This document shows, in pieces, positions 1 through 6,497 of a stretch of 9,134 nt of DNA. Location: contig JAEWPL010000223.1 of the NCBI GenBank assembly GCA_023460615.1, positions 1 through 9,134 on the forward strand, read 5' to 3'. Both the position numbers and the translations under genes were made by a program. Every line of letters starts with the position of its first letter. Position 1 is the stretch's first letter. The stretch comes from Pseudomonadota bacterium. Lineage in GTDB: Bacteria > Pseudomonadota > Gammaproteobacteria > Enterobacterales > Succinivibrionaceae. Below the pieces are notes generated by a model. That model was not told the origin of the DNA, did not search any database, and saw only the letters and a program-made list of their open reading frames with translations.

Positions 1-919
1 GTTCATCAACATCAGCACAGGTTAGGGTAACATTAGGTGCTATATCTAAAATATGAGCACTTTTACCACCTGGAGCGCAACAGGTATCTAATACGTTGTC
101 ACCTTCTTTAAGTTCTAAAAGAGGAGATGCTAGCTGTGCTGCTAAATCTTGAACTGCAACATACCCCTCTTTAAAGAAAGGTAATCTGTCTACATAGGTT
201 GGATCTTCTAAAAGAATAGTACAGGAAGACTCGTCTACTAATTTAGCTTTAATCTCCTGCTTTTGTAGTAATTGTAGGTAGTCAGTAGTTGAGATTTTAC
301 TGTTTTCAACTCTTAAAAACATCGGTGCATGCTCATTAGAGCTTTTCATTATCTCTAAGGCTTGCTCTTGACCATAGCCTTCTTGTAACTTTTCGTACAA
401 CCAAGTAGGGAAAGAGTACTCTACACAAGGATCATTGCTTTCTACAAGCTTGCCTCCTTCTCGTAAAAAACGTCTTAAGACGGCATTTACAAGACCAGTA
501 AAAGCTCTACATTTACATAAATCACAAGCACCTACAGTTGCAGAAACAATTGCATGAGCAGGGGCTCTAGTGAAAATTAGCTGATATAAAGCACATAAGA
601 TTAAGCTTCTTGCTACATTAAATCTTTGATTGATAGAGTGATCAAGTAAACCATTAGCGGTAGTTGAAAGCCATCTTCTGTGTCTTAAAGTTCCATAAAC
701 AATCTCTTGCACAAAAGCTTTATCTCTATCATCAAGATCTTTTGTGAACAAAGGTAAGGCTTCAGTTAAAGATTTACCTTCCTCTATAGCATTAACGCAA
801 AAGGCAGCTGCTGCACGAGAGCTAGCCCCTTGAGCTACTTGCTTTGGACCTTTATTAAAGTTCTTATGATAACGATGGCCTTGTTTATTAGGCTTTTGAG
901 TGGTTTTTGAATTATTCAA
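1..919 (-). CDS. rsmB: 16S rRNA m5C967 methyltransferase RsmB, partial (C-terminus beyond left edge)
   Basis: RsmB methylates C967 of 16S rRNA using S-adenosylmethionine. I read this gene directly from the minus strand; about 306 of the usual ~430 residues lie in the window. The N-terminal NusB-like RNA-binding domain covers roughly residues 20-165 and contains the family motif NAVLRRF. It is followed by a linker motif, FPTWLYEKLQ, and by YVAVQDLAAQLA. The SAM-binding motif I, DTCCAPGGKSAHIL, lies near the left edge. The catalytic cysteine motifs would be beyond the window. There is no ATG start: an in-frame TAG lies just upstream, and the only start codon before the conserved region is TTG at 919-917. 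It is preceded by AGGA at good spacing and overlaps the fmt stop by 8 nt. This is the third gene of def-fmt-rsmB and is probably translationally coupled to fmt. The family call is very secure and the start is probable. Confidence 0.95.
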   Translation of the reverse strand, partial: MNNSKTTQKPNKQGHRYHKNFNKGPKQVAQGASSRAAAAFCVNAIEEGKSLTEALPLFTKDLDDRDKAFVQEIVYGTLRHRRWLSTTANGLLDHSINQRFNVARSLILCALYQLIFTRAPAHAIVSATVGACDLCKCRAFTGLVNAVLRRFLREGGKLVESNDPCVEYSFPTWLYEKLQEGYGQEQALEIMKSSNEHAPMFLRVENSKISTTDYLQLLQKQEIKAKLVDESSCTILLEDPTYVDRLPFFKEGYVAVQDLAAQLASPLLELKEGDNVLDTCCAPGGKSAHILDIAPNVTLTCADVDE

Positions 920-1853
920 ATTGTTTTCCTACACAAAAAACGTCTTTACGAGATCTTGCAAGATCACAAGCTTTTACAGGACCTTTGCCAGGAGCCTGTA
1001 TGGTAACAAGTCTTAAGGTGCCTTTTGCACAGGCTACGTTAATGCCAAACTTGTCAACGCTTACAATAGTACCAGGTGTCTTATTGCTATCGTCTTCTAA
1101 AACAGTAGTCTCAAATACCTTGTATTTAACGTCATCTAAATTTACGGTGGCAATAGGCCAAGGGTTTAAGCCTCTTACTATTCTATCTACCACTGTAGCA
1201 TCTTGATTAAAGTTTAAGGATGCTTCTTCTTTACTAATTTTTTTAGCGTAAGTTACCTTTGATTCATCTTGAACTGTAGCGCTAATAGTTTTATCAAATA
1301 TTTTTGGCAGAGTCTCAAGTAGAGTTTTAGCTCCTAAAGTAGCTAATTTGTCAAATAAAGTACCTGAGGTATCATTGTTTTCAATTGGTAATTTAGCAAT
1401 AGTTAAAACATCACCAGCATCAAGCTTTAAAGCTACCTTCATGATGGAAACACCAGTTTCCTTGCATCCATCTAAAAGAGCTCTTTGAATTGGGGCAGCA
1501 CCTCTGTATTCTGGCAAGATAGAACCATGAACATTGATACAACCAAATTTACAAGCATCAATTATTCTTTGAGGTAAGATAACTCCGTAAGCTACTACAA
1601 TGCATAAATCGGCATTTAAAGCTTCAAATTGAGCAATGTCCTGCTCGTTTTTAAAATTCTCTGGAGTATAAACGTTGATATTAGCCTCAAGTGCCACCTT
1701 CTTAACCTCAGATGGGGTTAATTTGTGGCCACGTCCTGCGGGTCTATCTGGCTGAGTGTAAACAGCAATAGGTTTTACACCAGCCTCTAAAAGAGCTTTT
1801 AAATGAACTGCTGCAAAATCAGGAGTTCCTGCAAAGATAATCTTTTTATCCAA
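912..1853 (-). CDS. fmt: methionyl-tRNA formyltransferase
   Basis: Fmt transfers a formyl group from 10-formyltetrahydrofolate to Met-tRNAfMet, making the initiator tRNA used in translation. The 313-residue length is normal. The N-terminal Rossmann domain opens with IIFAGTPDFAA. The catalytic triad is visible as Asn107 and His109 (in INVHGS) and Asp145 (in LDAGDVL). The signature SILPEYRGAAPIQ is at residues 111-123. The C-terminal OB-fold tRNA-binding domain begins near residue 205 and includes GLNPWPIA. The start codon is TTG (1853-1851). An in-frame TGA lies just upstream, no ATG is available before the conserved Rossmann strand, and a strong AGAGGTG Shine-Dalgarno sits about 7 nt before it. 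The gene begins 2 nt after the def stop, inside the same operon, and its end overlaps rsmB. Confidence 0.98.
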   Translation of the reverse strand: MDKKIIFAGTPDFAAVHLKALLEAGVKPIAVYTQPDRPAGRGHKLTPSEVKKVALEANINVYTPENFKNEQDIAQFEALNADLCIVVAYGVILPQRIIDACKFGCINVHGSILPEYRGAAPIQRALLDGCKETGVSIMKVALKLDAGDVLTIAKLPIENNDTSGTLFDKLATLGAKTLLETLPKIFDKTISATVQDESKVTYAKKISKEEASLNFNQDATVVDRIVRGLNPWPIATVNLDDVKYKVFETTVLEDDSNKTPGTIVSVDKFGINVACAKGTLRLVTIQAPGKGPVKACDLARSRKDVFCVGKQFE

Positions 1854-1855
1854 AT

Positions 1856-2386
1856 CTATTCACCTCTTTGGCGATCTTTTAGGATCTTAGCGTATTTTTT
1901 ATGGAGTCTTTCTCTTTTAAGTCTAGAGAGTTTGTCCACAAAAATTTTGCCTTCTAGATGATCAATTTCGTGTTGTAAACAGATAGCAAATAAACCATCT
2001 ACATTATCAAAAACGCAGTGTTCACCTTGTAAGTTTTGGTATTCCACAGTACATCTTTGATATCTAGTTACAGTATCTTGGTAACCAGGAACAGATAAAC
2101 AACCTTCCTGAGATTCAACGATATCACCTTCTAATTTGGTGATTTTAGGATTGATGATAACTAATTGATTTTTGTGTTGATTGCCTTCATCATCAGGAAT
2201 ATCAATTACTACAATTCTTTGGTTAACTGCAATTTGAGGTCCAGCTAAGCCAATACCTTCAAATTCGTACATGGTATCGAACATGTCGTCAGTTAATTTT
2301 TTTAAATCTTCATCAAAAGTTGTAACTTCAGTGTTTTTATTTCTTAAAATAGGATCTGGATAAATGATAACTTCTCTTACTGCCAT
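1856..2386 (-). CDS. def: peptide deformylase
   Basis: Peptide deformylase removes the N-formyl group from nascent proteins and is the functional partner of the adjacent fmt. All three metalloprotease motifs are present. Motif 1 is GIGLAGPQ (residues 44-51), motif 2 is EGCLS with metal ligand Cys96, and motif 3 is HEIDH with ligands His139 and His143 and catalytic Glu140. Motif 1 has Gly where Ala is more usual (GLAA/GLAG variants exist), so activity is expected. I chose the start at 2386 (MAVREV), giving 176 residues, close to the ~169 of E. coli. It has an excellent AAAGGAAG ribosome-binding site. An upstream ATG at 2425 would add 13 residues unlike the family, lacks a ribosome-binding site, and overlaps the probable -10 element. 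This is the first gene of def-fmt-rsmB. Confidence 0.98.
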   Translation of the reverse strand: MAVREVIIYPDPILRNKNTEVTTFDEDLKKLTDDMFDTMYEFEGIGLAGPQIAVNQRIVVIDIPDDEGNQHKNQLVIINPKITKLEGDIVESQEGCLSVPGYQDTVTRYQRCTVEYQNLQGEHCVFDNVDGLFAICLQHEIDHLEGKIFVDKLSRLKRERLHKKYAKILKDRQRGE

Positions 2387-2390
2387 TTTT

Positions 2391-2398
2391 CTTCCTTT
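2391..2398 (-). promoter_or_regulatory. ribosome-binding site that fixes the def start
   Basis: On the minus strand this reads AAAGGAAG, a near-consensus Shine-Dalgarno. The AGGA core lies 6 nt before the ATG at 2386-2384. The alternative in-frame ATG at 2425 has no comparable site, so this site supports the shorter 176-residue deformylase. Confidence 0.8.
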
Positions 2399-2415
2399 AA
2401 TGTCAAATCTCTGTA

Positions 2416-2424
2416 ATTTTATCA
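2416..2424 (-). promoter_or_regulatory. probable extended -10 promoter for def-fmt-rsmB
   Basis: The minus strand reads TGA-TAAAAT, an extended -10 (TGn plus a 5/6 match to TATAAT). It would give a leader of about 20-30 nt before the def ATG at 2386. No convincing -35 lies 16-18 nt upstream, which is tolerated in extended -10 promoters. The region 2387-2479 between the divergent def and yrdD genes must also carry the yrdD promoter, but I found no clear one on the plus strand. Candidates there, such as TTGCTC paired with TATTAA, are weak and too close to the start. Confidence 0.4.
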
Positions 2425-2479
2425 TTTATAAGATAAATTTGCTCGTTGTAAGTTAAGGTAAATATTAAGGCGTTGTGGA

Positions 2480-3043
2480 ATGACAAATCAAAATGAAAAC
2501 TATGAGAATTTAAAGGAAGGAGCTCCTTGCCCCTATTGCGGTCAGCCACTGGTCTTAAGACATTCAAGCCATGGTGATTTTTTAGGTTGCTCAGACTATC
2601 CTTTATGCTCTTTTTTAAAGCCTGTAGCTACTACCCATCCTATAGTTGTGTTAGGTGAAGTTGGTGCTCCATGCCCATTGTGTGGCTCGATGTTAGAAGT
2701 TAAAAAGGGCAGATACGGTATTTTTATAGGTTGTTCAAACTATCCTGAGTGTAATTACATACATAATGTGCAAGAGAGTTTAGATATTGATTGCCCAATA
2801 TGTAAAAAGGGTAAATTAAATCGTAGAACATCAGGTTCAAATAGAACCTTTTACGCTTGCTCAAATTACCCAGATTGTAAATTCTCAACCCCAGGTAAAC
2901 CAGTAAAAAGAGTGTGTGAGGAGTGTTCCTTTCCAATTATGTACGAAAAGAAATTTAAAGCTGGCATAGGTTTAGTTTGTGCAAATCCGCTTTGCTCAAG
3001 TCGCAAAAAGAGAAAGCATATAATCATTCGACCTAATAATTAA
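2480..3043 (+). CDS. yrdD: YrdD-like protein of four topoisomerase-type zinc ribbons
   Basis: The 187-residue protein consists almost entirely of four consecutive C4 zinc ribbons like those at the C-terminus of bacterial topoisomerase I (zf-C4_Topoisom type). The ligands are Cys17/20/37/43, Cys65/68/85/91, Cys105/108/127/133 and Cys146/149/167/172. The first three ribbons share the pattern CPxC ... GCS/ACS-x-YPxC. The fourth is the most divergent. There is no topoisomerase catalytic domain, so it is not an enzyme on its own. Single-stranded DNA or RNA binding is inferred from the topoisomerase I ribbons, and the cellular role is unknown. Size and position match E. coli YrdD, encoded just upstream of tsaC and aroE. 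The ATG at 2480 is the only possible start, since an in-frame TAA lies at 2459, and AAGG is 9 nt upstream. The C-terminal tail is basic. Confidence 0.88.
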   Translation: MTNQNENYENLKEGAPCPYCGQPLVLRHSSHGDFLGCSDYPLCSFLKPVATTHPIVVLGEVGAPCPLCGSMLEVKKGRYGIFIGCSNYPECNYIHNVQESLDIDCPICKKGKLNRRTSGSNRTFYACSNYPDCKFSTPGKPVKRVCEECSFPIMYEKKFKAGIGLVCANPLCSSRKKRKHIIIRPNN

Positions 3044-3046
3044 CTG

Positions 3047-3055
3047 TGGTAAAAT
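3047..3055 (+). promoter_or_regulatory. possible extended -10 promoter upstream of purE
   Basis: TGG-TAAAAT lies right after the yrdD stop, about 30 nt before the purE start, and fits an extended -10. The -35 region is poor (TTCGAC at 3027-3032). It may allow purE-tsaC-aroE-rsmJ to be transcribed separately from yrdD. I did not see a PurR-type operator. Confidence 0.33.
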
Positions 3056-3086
3056 TTATCCAAAAATTTAAGCAAAGGAATTTATT

Positions 3087-3590
3087 ATGACTAAAGCATT
3101 TGTATCCATTTTAATGGGCTCAGATTCAGATTTACCATTACTTGAAAATACCATGTCTATCTTAAAAGGCTTTGGTATTCCTTTTGAGGCAAAGGTAGCC
3201 TCCGCTCACCGTACACCAGATGTTGTAAGTGAGTATGTAACTGATGCTGAAAAAAGAGGTTGCGCTGTATTTATTGGTGCAGCAGGCTTAGCTGCACACC
3301 TTGCAGGTGCTATTGCAGCAAGAACTACTCGTCCTGTAATCGGCATTCCTTGTGACGGTGGTCCTTTATCAGGTGTAGATGCTTTATATTCAACTGTTCA
3401 GATGCCAGGTGGTATCCCTGTAGCAACTGTAGCAGTAGGTAAGGCTGGTGCTAAGAATGCAGCTTACTTAGCAGCTCAAATTATTGCTTTAACAGATAAA
3501 GATATTGACGCTAAAGTAAAAGCTGATAGACAAAATGCAGCTTTAGAAGTTATGAAAAAAGATGCTGCTTTGCAGGAAAAATTAAAATAA
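3087..3590 (+). CDS. purE: N5-carboxyaminoimidazole ribonucleotide mutase (PurE, class I)
   Basis: PurE catalyses the carboxyl shift from N5-CAIR to CAIR in de novo purine synthesis. The 167-residue length is typical of the stand-alone form. Visible motifs are the phosphate-binding GSDSD (11-15), SAHRTPD with catalytic His41, AAGLAAHL with His71, and the C-terminal QMPGGIPVATVAVG and GAKNAAYLAAQ. The HLAG motif points to class I (N5-CAIR mutase) rather than the AIR-carboxylase class II. The segment GIPCDGGPLSGVDAL differs from the E. coli version and resembles, from memory, variants in anaerobes. A good AAGGA site lies 7 nt before the ATG. No purK accompanies it in this window, although class I PurE normally needs PurK. 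It lies between yrdD and tsaC, adjacent genes in E. coli. Confidence 0.96.
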   Translation: MTKAFVSILMGSDSDLPLLENTMSILKGFGIPFEAKVASAHRTPDVVSEYVTDAEKRGCAVFIGAAGLAAHLAGAIAARTTRPVIGIPCDGGPLSGVDALYSTVQMPGGIPVATVAVGKAGAKNAAYLAAQIIALTDKDIDAKVKADRQNAALEVMKKDAALQEKLK

Positions 3591-3593
3591 TTC

Positions 3594-4187
3594 ATGAGCG
3601 CAATTATCACCTCATCTATTGAAGAAGCAGCTAAAGTTATAACACAAGGCGGAGTGATTATCTGCCCCTCAGAAGGTGTTTATGGCTTAAGTTGCTCTTT
3701 ATTTGATGAAAATGCTATCAAAAGAGTAATTAAGATTAAAAGAAGAGATATTAGAAAAGGCTTAATTCTAGTAGATCACAATTTAAATACTCTAGAACCC
3801 TACCTAGATAGCAATTTAATTGATAAAGCTTCTTTTGCTTTGATGAATAAGATGTGGCCAGGTCCCCACACTTTTGTAGTACCTACCAAAGAAAATTTTA
3901 AGAGTACTGCTTTAAGGGACAATCGCACTGTTGCAATTAGAATTACAGGCTTTAAACCTTTAGCTACTTTATGTAATTTAGCTAAAGTGCCTTTGATTTC
4001 TACAAGCGCAAATATCTCTGGTCAAGAAGCAACTAGCGATATTGATAAATTAAATCCTATCCTTTTAGAAGAAGTAGATTTAGTCCTTAATCTTCCTTGT
4101 GGTGGTCTGTCTAGTCCTACTTCAATATATGACACACTTTCTCATACTTTAGTTAGAGAAGGTCCTGAATGGAACGAACATGACTGA
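3594..4187 (+). CDS. tsaC: L-threonylcarbamoyladenylate synthase TsaC
   Basis: TsaC makes threonylcarbamoyl-AMP from threonine, bicarbonate and ATP. This is the first step of t6A37 formation on ANN-decoding tRNAs, and TsaBDE complete the pathway. The 197-residue length is that of the short, single-domain YrdC/TsaC form rather than the longer Sua5. Motifs are GGVIICPSEGVYGLS (19-33), KIKRRDIRKGL (47-57), the central WPGPHTFV (88-95) and STSANISG (136-143). The start follows the purE stop by 3 nt and is in the same frame. There is no good ribosome-binding site, as the nearest AGGA is 16 nt away, so translation probably depends on ribosomes finishing purE. The end overlaps aroE by 8 nt. Confidence 0.95.
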   Translation: MSAIITSSIEEAAKVITQGGVIICPSEGVYGLSCSLFDENAIKRVIKIKRRDIRKGLILVDHNLNTLEPYLDSNLIDKASFALMNKMWPGPHTFVVPTKENFKSTALRDNRTVAIRITGFKPLATLCNLAKVPLISTSANISGQEATSDIDKLNPILLEEVDLVLNLPCGGLSSPTSIYDTLSHTLVREGPEWNEHD

Positions 4188-4980
4188 TAAATATTTAGTA
4201 TTTGGTAATCCAGTAGAACATTCTCTATCCCCTCAGTTACATAATTTTTTTGCAACTTGTACCCATCAGGATTTAGAGTACTTTAAATGTAAAGTAGAAG
4301 AAGGTAAGTTTAAACAGCAAGCCGACGAGTTTTTTAGCCATGGTGGACTTGGTTGTAATATTACAGTGCCTTGTAAAATTGATGCTTATAACTATGCAGA
4401 TGAGCTTACTGATTATGCAAAGGCTGCTGGTGCTGTTAATACTTTAAAAAAGCTAAGTGATGGTCGAATCCTAGGGGATAACACTGATGGCAGAGGTTTA
4501 GTTTACGATTTAAAACGTCTAAATTTTCCGCTACAAGGTGCAAAGATCTTGATAATTGGAGCTGGTGGTGCAGCTAAAGGTATATTAAAGCCTATTGTAG
4601 ATTGTGCTCCTTTATCCGTTACAATTGCTAACAGAACTTATGAGAAAGCTGTAGAGTTAGCAAGAGACTACAAGGAAGTTAGTGCTTCTACTTTTGATAA
4701 TTTAACTCCTGACTTTAATATTATCATCAATGCAACCTCCTCCTCTTTAAAAGATGAATTACCTAAAGTTGCAGATGAAGTACTTAAAAACGCAAGTTTT
4801 GTCTATGATTTGATGTATAAAAAGACAGGTCAAACCGTATTTACACAACACGCAAAAGAGCTTTTGGTGCCACACGCTTATGACGGTTTTGGTATGCTTA
4901 TAGGTCAGGCTTTATTAAGCTTTGAATTATGGCGTGGGGTAAAGCCTGATTTTGAAAAGACTTTGGCAAACTTTAGATAA
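4180..4980 (+). CDS. aroE: shikimate dehydrogenase (NADP+)
   Basis: AroE reduces 3-dehydroshikimate to shikimate in the aromatic amino acid pathway. Shikimate-binding residues are visible in SLSP (15-18), NITVPCK with catalytic Lys66, the AVNT segment with Asn87, and GDNTDG with Asp103. The NADP-binding glycine loop GAGGAAKG is at 127-134, and NRT (151-153) is the 2'-phosphate-binding motif that indicates NADPH preference. The C-terminal DGFGMLIGQA closes the substrate site. The 266-residue length is normal, close to E. coli AroE and unlike the shorter quinate/shikimate paralogues. The ATG lies inside the end of tsaC (8-nt overlap) with GGA 6 nt upstream. The stop overlaps the rsmJ start as TAATG. 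Confidence 0.97.
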   Translation: MTDKYLVFGNPVEHSLSPQLHNFFATCTHQDLEYFKCKVEEGKFKQQADEFFSHGGLGCNITVPCKIDAYNYADELTDYAKAAGAVNTLKKLSDGRILGDNTDGRGLVYDLKRLNFPLQGAKILIIGAGGAAKGILKPIVDCAPLSVTIANRTYEKAVELARDYKEVSASTFDNLTPDFNIIINATSSSLKDELPKVADEVLKNASFVYDLMYKKTGQTVFTQHAKELLVPHAYDGFGMLIGQALLSFELWRGVKPDFEKTLANFR

Positions 4981-5741
4981 TGATTTCTTTTCAAATTGCA
5001 AACAATAGTCCTTTATATGAGCAAGCCCTCAAAGCAAAGAGTGCTTTAGAAAAAGCTATTGCCTCTTTCAAATCAGACTTAGACATCGTAGTTAAAGTGA
5101 GTGATGAGGTGCAATTAGAGTTTGAAAGTAAAACTCTAGGCTCAAACTTTCAAATTGACTTTACAAAAGACAAGCTAGCTTGGAGATTAGCACATGGTGG
5201 TAAAAACTCTGAGCCAGTTTGTAAAGCTGTAATCGGAAAATTAACTAATCCTATTGTTTTTGATGCTACCGCAGGTTTAGGCCGTGAGAGCCTAATCTTG
5301 CAGTCAGGTAAAGCTCAAGTTTATATGTTTGAGCGCAATCCTATTATTTGGCTAATGCTAAATTCAGCCCTTTACAAAGCCCAAAATAATCAAGAATTTT
5401 TAGATCAACTAAAAAATGGACTTCCAAAGCTAATGCCTTTAGGTACCATTAAAGATCAATATCCAAGTGATAATTTACCAGAGCCTGATGTAATCTACTA
5501 CGATCCTATGTTCCCACAAAGAACTAAGTCTGCCTTAGTGAAAAAAGACATGCGAGTATTTCATGAGCTTATAGGTGCTGATACAGATGTTTTAGAATAT
5601 GCTAATTTCTTATGTACGATTGCTAAACATCATGTAGTAGTAAAGCGCCCTGCTAATGAAGATCCTCTAGAACTAAATAAAAGGCGTAGTAGCTTTATCG
5701 ATGGAAAAGCTTGCAGATTTGATTGCTACTACACCAGTTAG
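4980..5741 (+). CDS. rsmJ: 16S rRNA m2G1516 methyltransferase RsmJ
   Basis: RsmJ (YhiQ) methylates the N2 of G1516 in 16S rRNA using S-adenosylmethionine. The core is a Rossmann-like methyltransferase with motif I DATAGLGRES (95-104) and the acidic loop ERNP (118-121). The catalytic DPMFP is at 175-179, followed by the family-diagnostic KSALVKKDMRVF (183-194) and VVVKRP (219-224). The length of 253 residues fits. The N-terminal ~60 residues are less conserved. The ATG overlaps the aroE stop by one base and has no ribosome-binding site of its own, which suggests stop-start coupling. In E. coli rsmJ lies elsewhere, near prlC, so its place after aroE is a local rearrangement. It ends 6 nt before a convergent gene. 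Confidence 0.96.
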   Translation: MISFQIANNSPLYEQALKAKSALEKAIASFKSDLDIVVKVSDEVQLEFESKTLGSNFQIDFTKDKLAWRLAHGGKNSEPVCKAVIGKLTNPIVFDATAGLGRESLILQSGKAQVYMFERNPIIWLMLNSALYKAQNNQEFLDQLKNGLPKLMPLGTIKDQYPSDNLPEPDVIYYDPMFPQRTKSALVKKDMRVFHELIGADTDVLEYANFLCTIAKHHVVVKRPANEDPLELNKRRSSFIDGKACRFDCYYTS

Positions 5742-5747
5742 AATAAA

Positions 5748-6497
5748 CTAGATAGGCTCAAAGCCATATTCATAAAAGTGTCTTAAAGCTTGGCTATTAG
5801 CATAGATATAGTTGAATAGTACTTGAATAGAATGAGAGTTACTTTTTGACGTATCAATCAAGTAATAAAAAATAGGATCATAGGTGTTCTCTGGTATATT
5901 CCAAAAAGATCCTGTGGTATGCCCGTCTTTATAAATCAAAGGTTTAGTTACAAAGCCTGCCTGCACACTTTGATTTGCAACGAAGGAGAAGATCTGAAAT
6001 TCATGATCTGCTCTATAGATCCTGTGTTTTAAGTATTCTGAAGGGAAAGTCTTTTTAGATACAATCTGCTTTGCGGCAAAGCCAACTGGGGTTAAATGAG
6101 GATTTGGCAAACCTAAAGACTTTAGCTTTTTATTTTTGATAACGTCTATATTATTTGCAAATAAAGTTGGATCTTTAGACCAAAGAATTAGTGGTGCTTT
6201 TACAAAAGGCTTTAATCTATCAGTTTTGGTTTGATTAGATCTTAATAACAGAATAGGAAGCTTCTCATCACTGCTAATTACTAAAGAGCAGATCCCGTTG
6301 TTATTATTGATTCTAGACAAGATCTCATCTTCAAGAGCATAGAAGGTTTTAAACTTAACAGGAGCTTTGTGCTTTACAGCCTCTAGAGCGCTATAAGTTT
6401 GTGGCACAGCGCATACTGTAAGTTCTTCTGCAGTGACTTTAGAGATTACAAAAACGCTTACTAAAGCTAGGAGTAGCTGAATAGATTTTTTTCGCAT
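5748..6497 (-). CDS. secreted ModA-like periplasmic solute-binding protein, ligand unknown
   Basis: The 249-residue product begins with a clear Sec signal peptide: MRKK, a hydrophobic stretch to about residue 19, then VTA before a likely cleavage at 23/24. The mature part has the layout of ModA-type binding proteins: opening strand LTVCAV, then SLVISSDEK (71-79), PLILWSKDP (102-110), SLGLPNPHLTPVGFAAKQ (127-144), AGFVTKPLIY (180-189) and a YGFEP tail. The canonical AAxS segment near the start, which supplies an oxyanion-binding serine in ModA, is replaced by CAVPQTYS. No modB or modC is nearby. It may therefore bind something other than molybdate, or act as a sensor. The start is fixed by the signal peptide and an AGAGG site 8 nt upstream. 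It overlaps the upstream symporter gene by 31 nt, so the two are almost certainly co-translated. The fold call is moderate and the function unknown. Confidence 0.72.
   Translation of the reverse strand: MRKKSIQLLLALVSVFVISKVTAEELTVCAVPQTYSALEAVKHKAPVKFKTFYALEDEILSRINNNNGICSLVISSDEKLPILLLRSNQTKTDRLKPFVKAPLILWSKDPTLFANNIDVIKNKKLKSLGLPNPHLTPVGFAAKQIVSKKTFPSEYLKHRIYRADHEFQIFSFVANQSVQAGFVTKPLIYKDGHTTGSFWNIPENTYDPIFYYLIDTSKSNSHSIQVLFNYIYANSQALRHFYEYGFEPI

Noticed and set aside
907..1206. 99-codon plus-strand open frame opposite fmt
   Set aside because: It lies wholly antisense to a well-conserved gene and its translation resembles no family I know.
2387..2425. 13-residue N-terminal extension of def from an upstream ATG
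   Set aside because: It has no Shine-Dalgarno, is unlike the family N-terminus, and overlaps the probable -10 element; the ATG at 2386 has a strong site.
2724..2936. 70-codon minus-strand open frame opposite yrdD
   Set aside because: It is antisense to cysteine-rich coding sequence and has no ribosome-binding site or recognisable motif.
5748..6497. True molybdate-binding ModA
   Set aside because: The first ligand loop is not conserved and no modB or modC is present, so only family resemblance is claimed.
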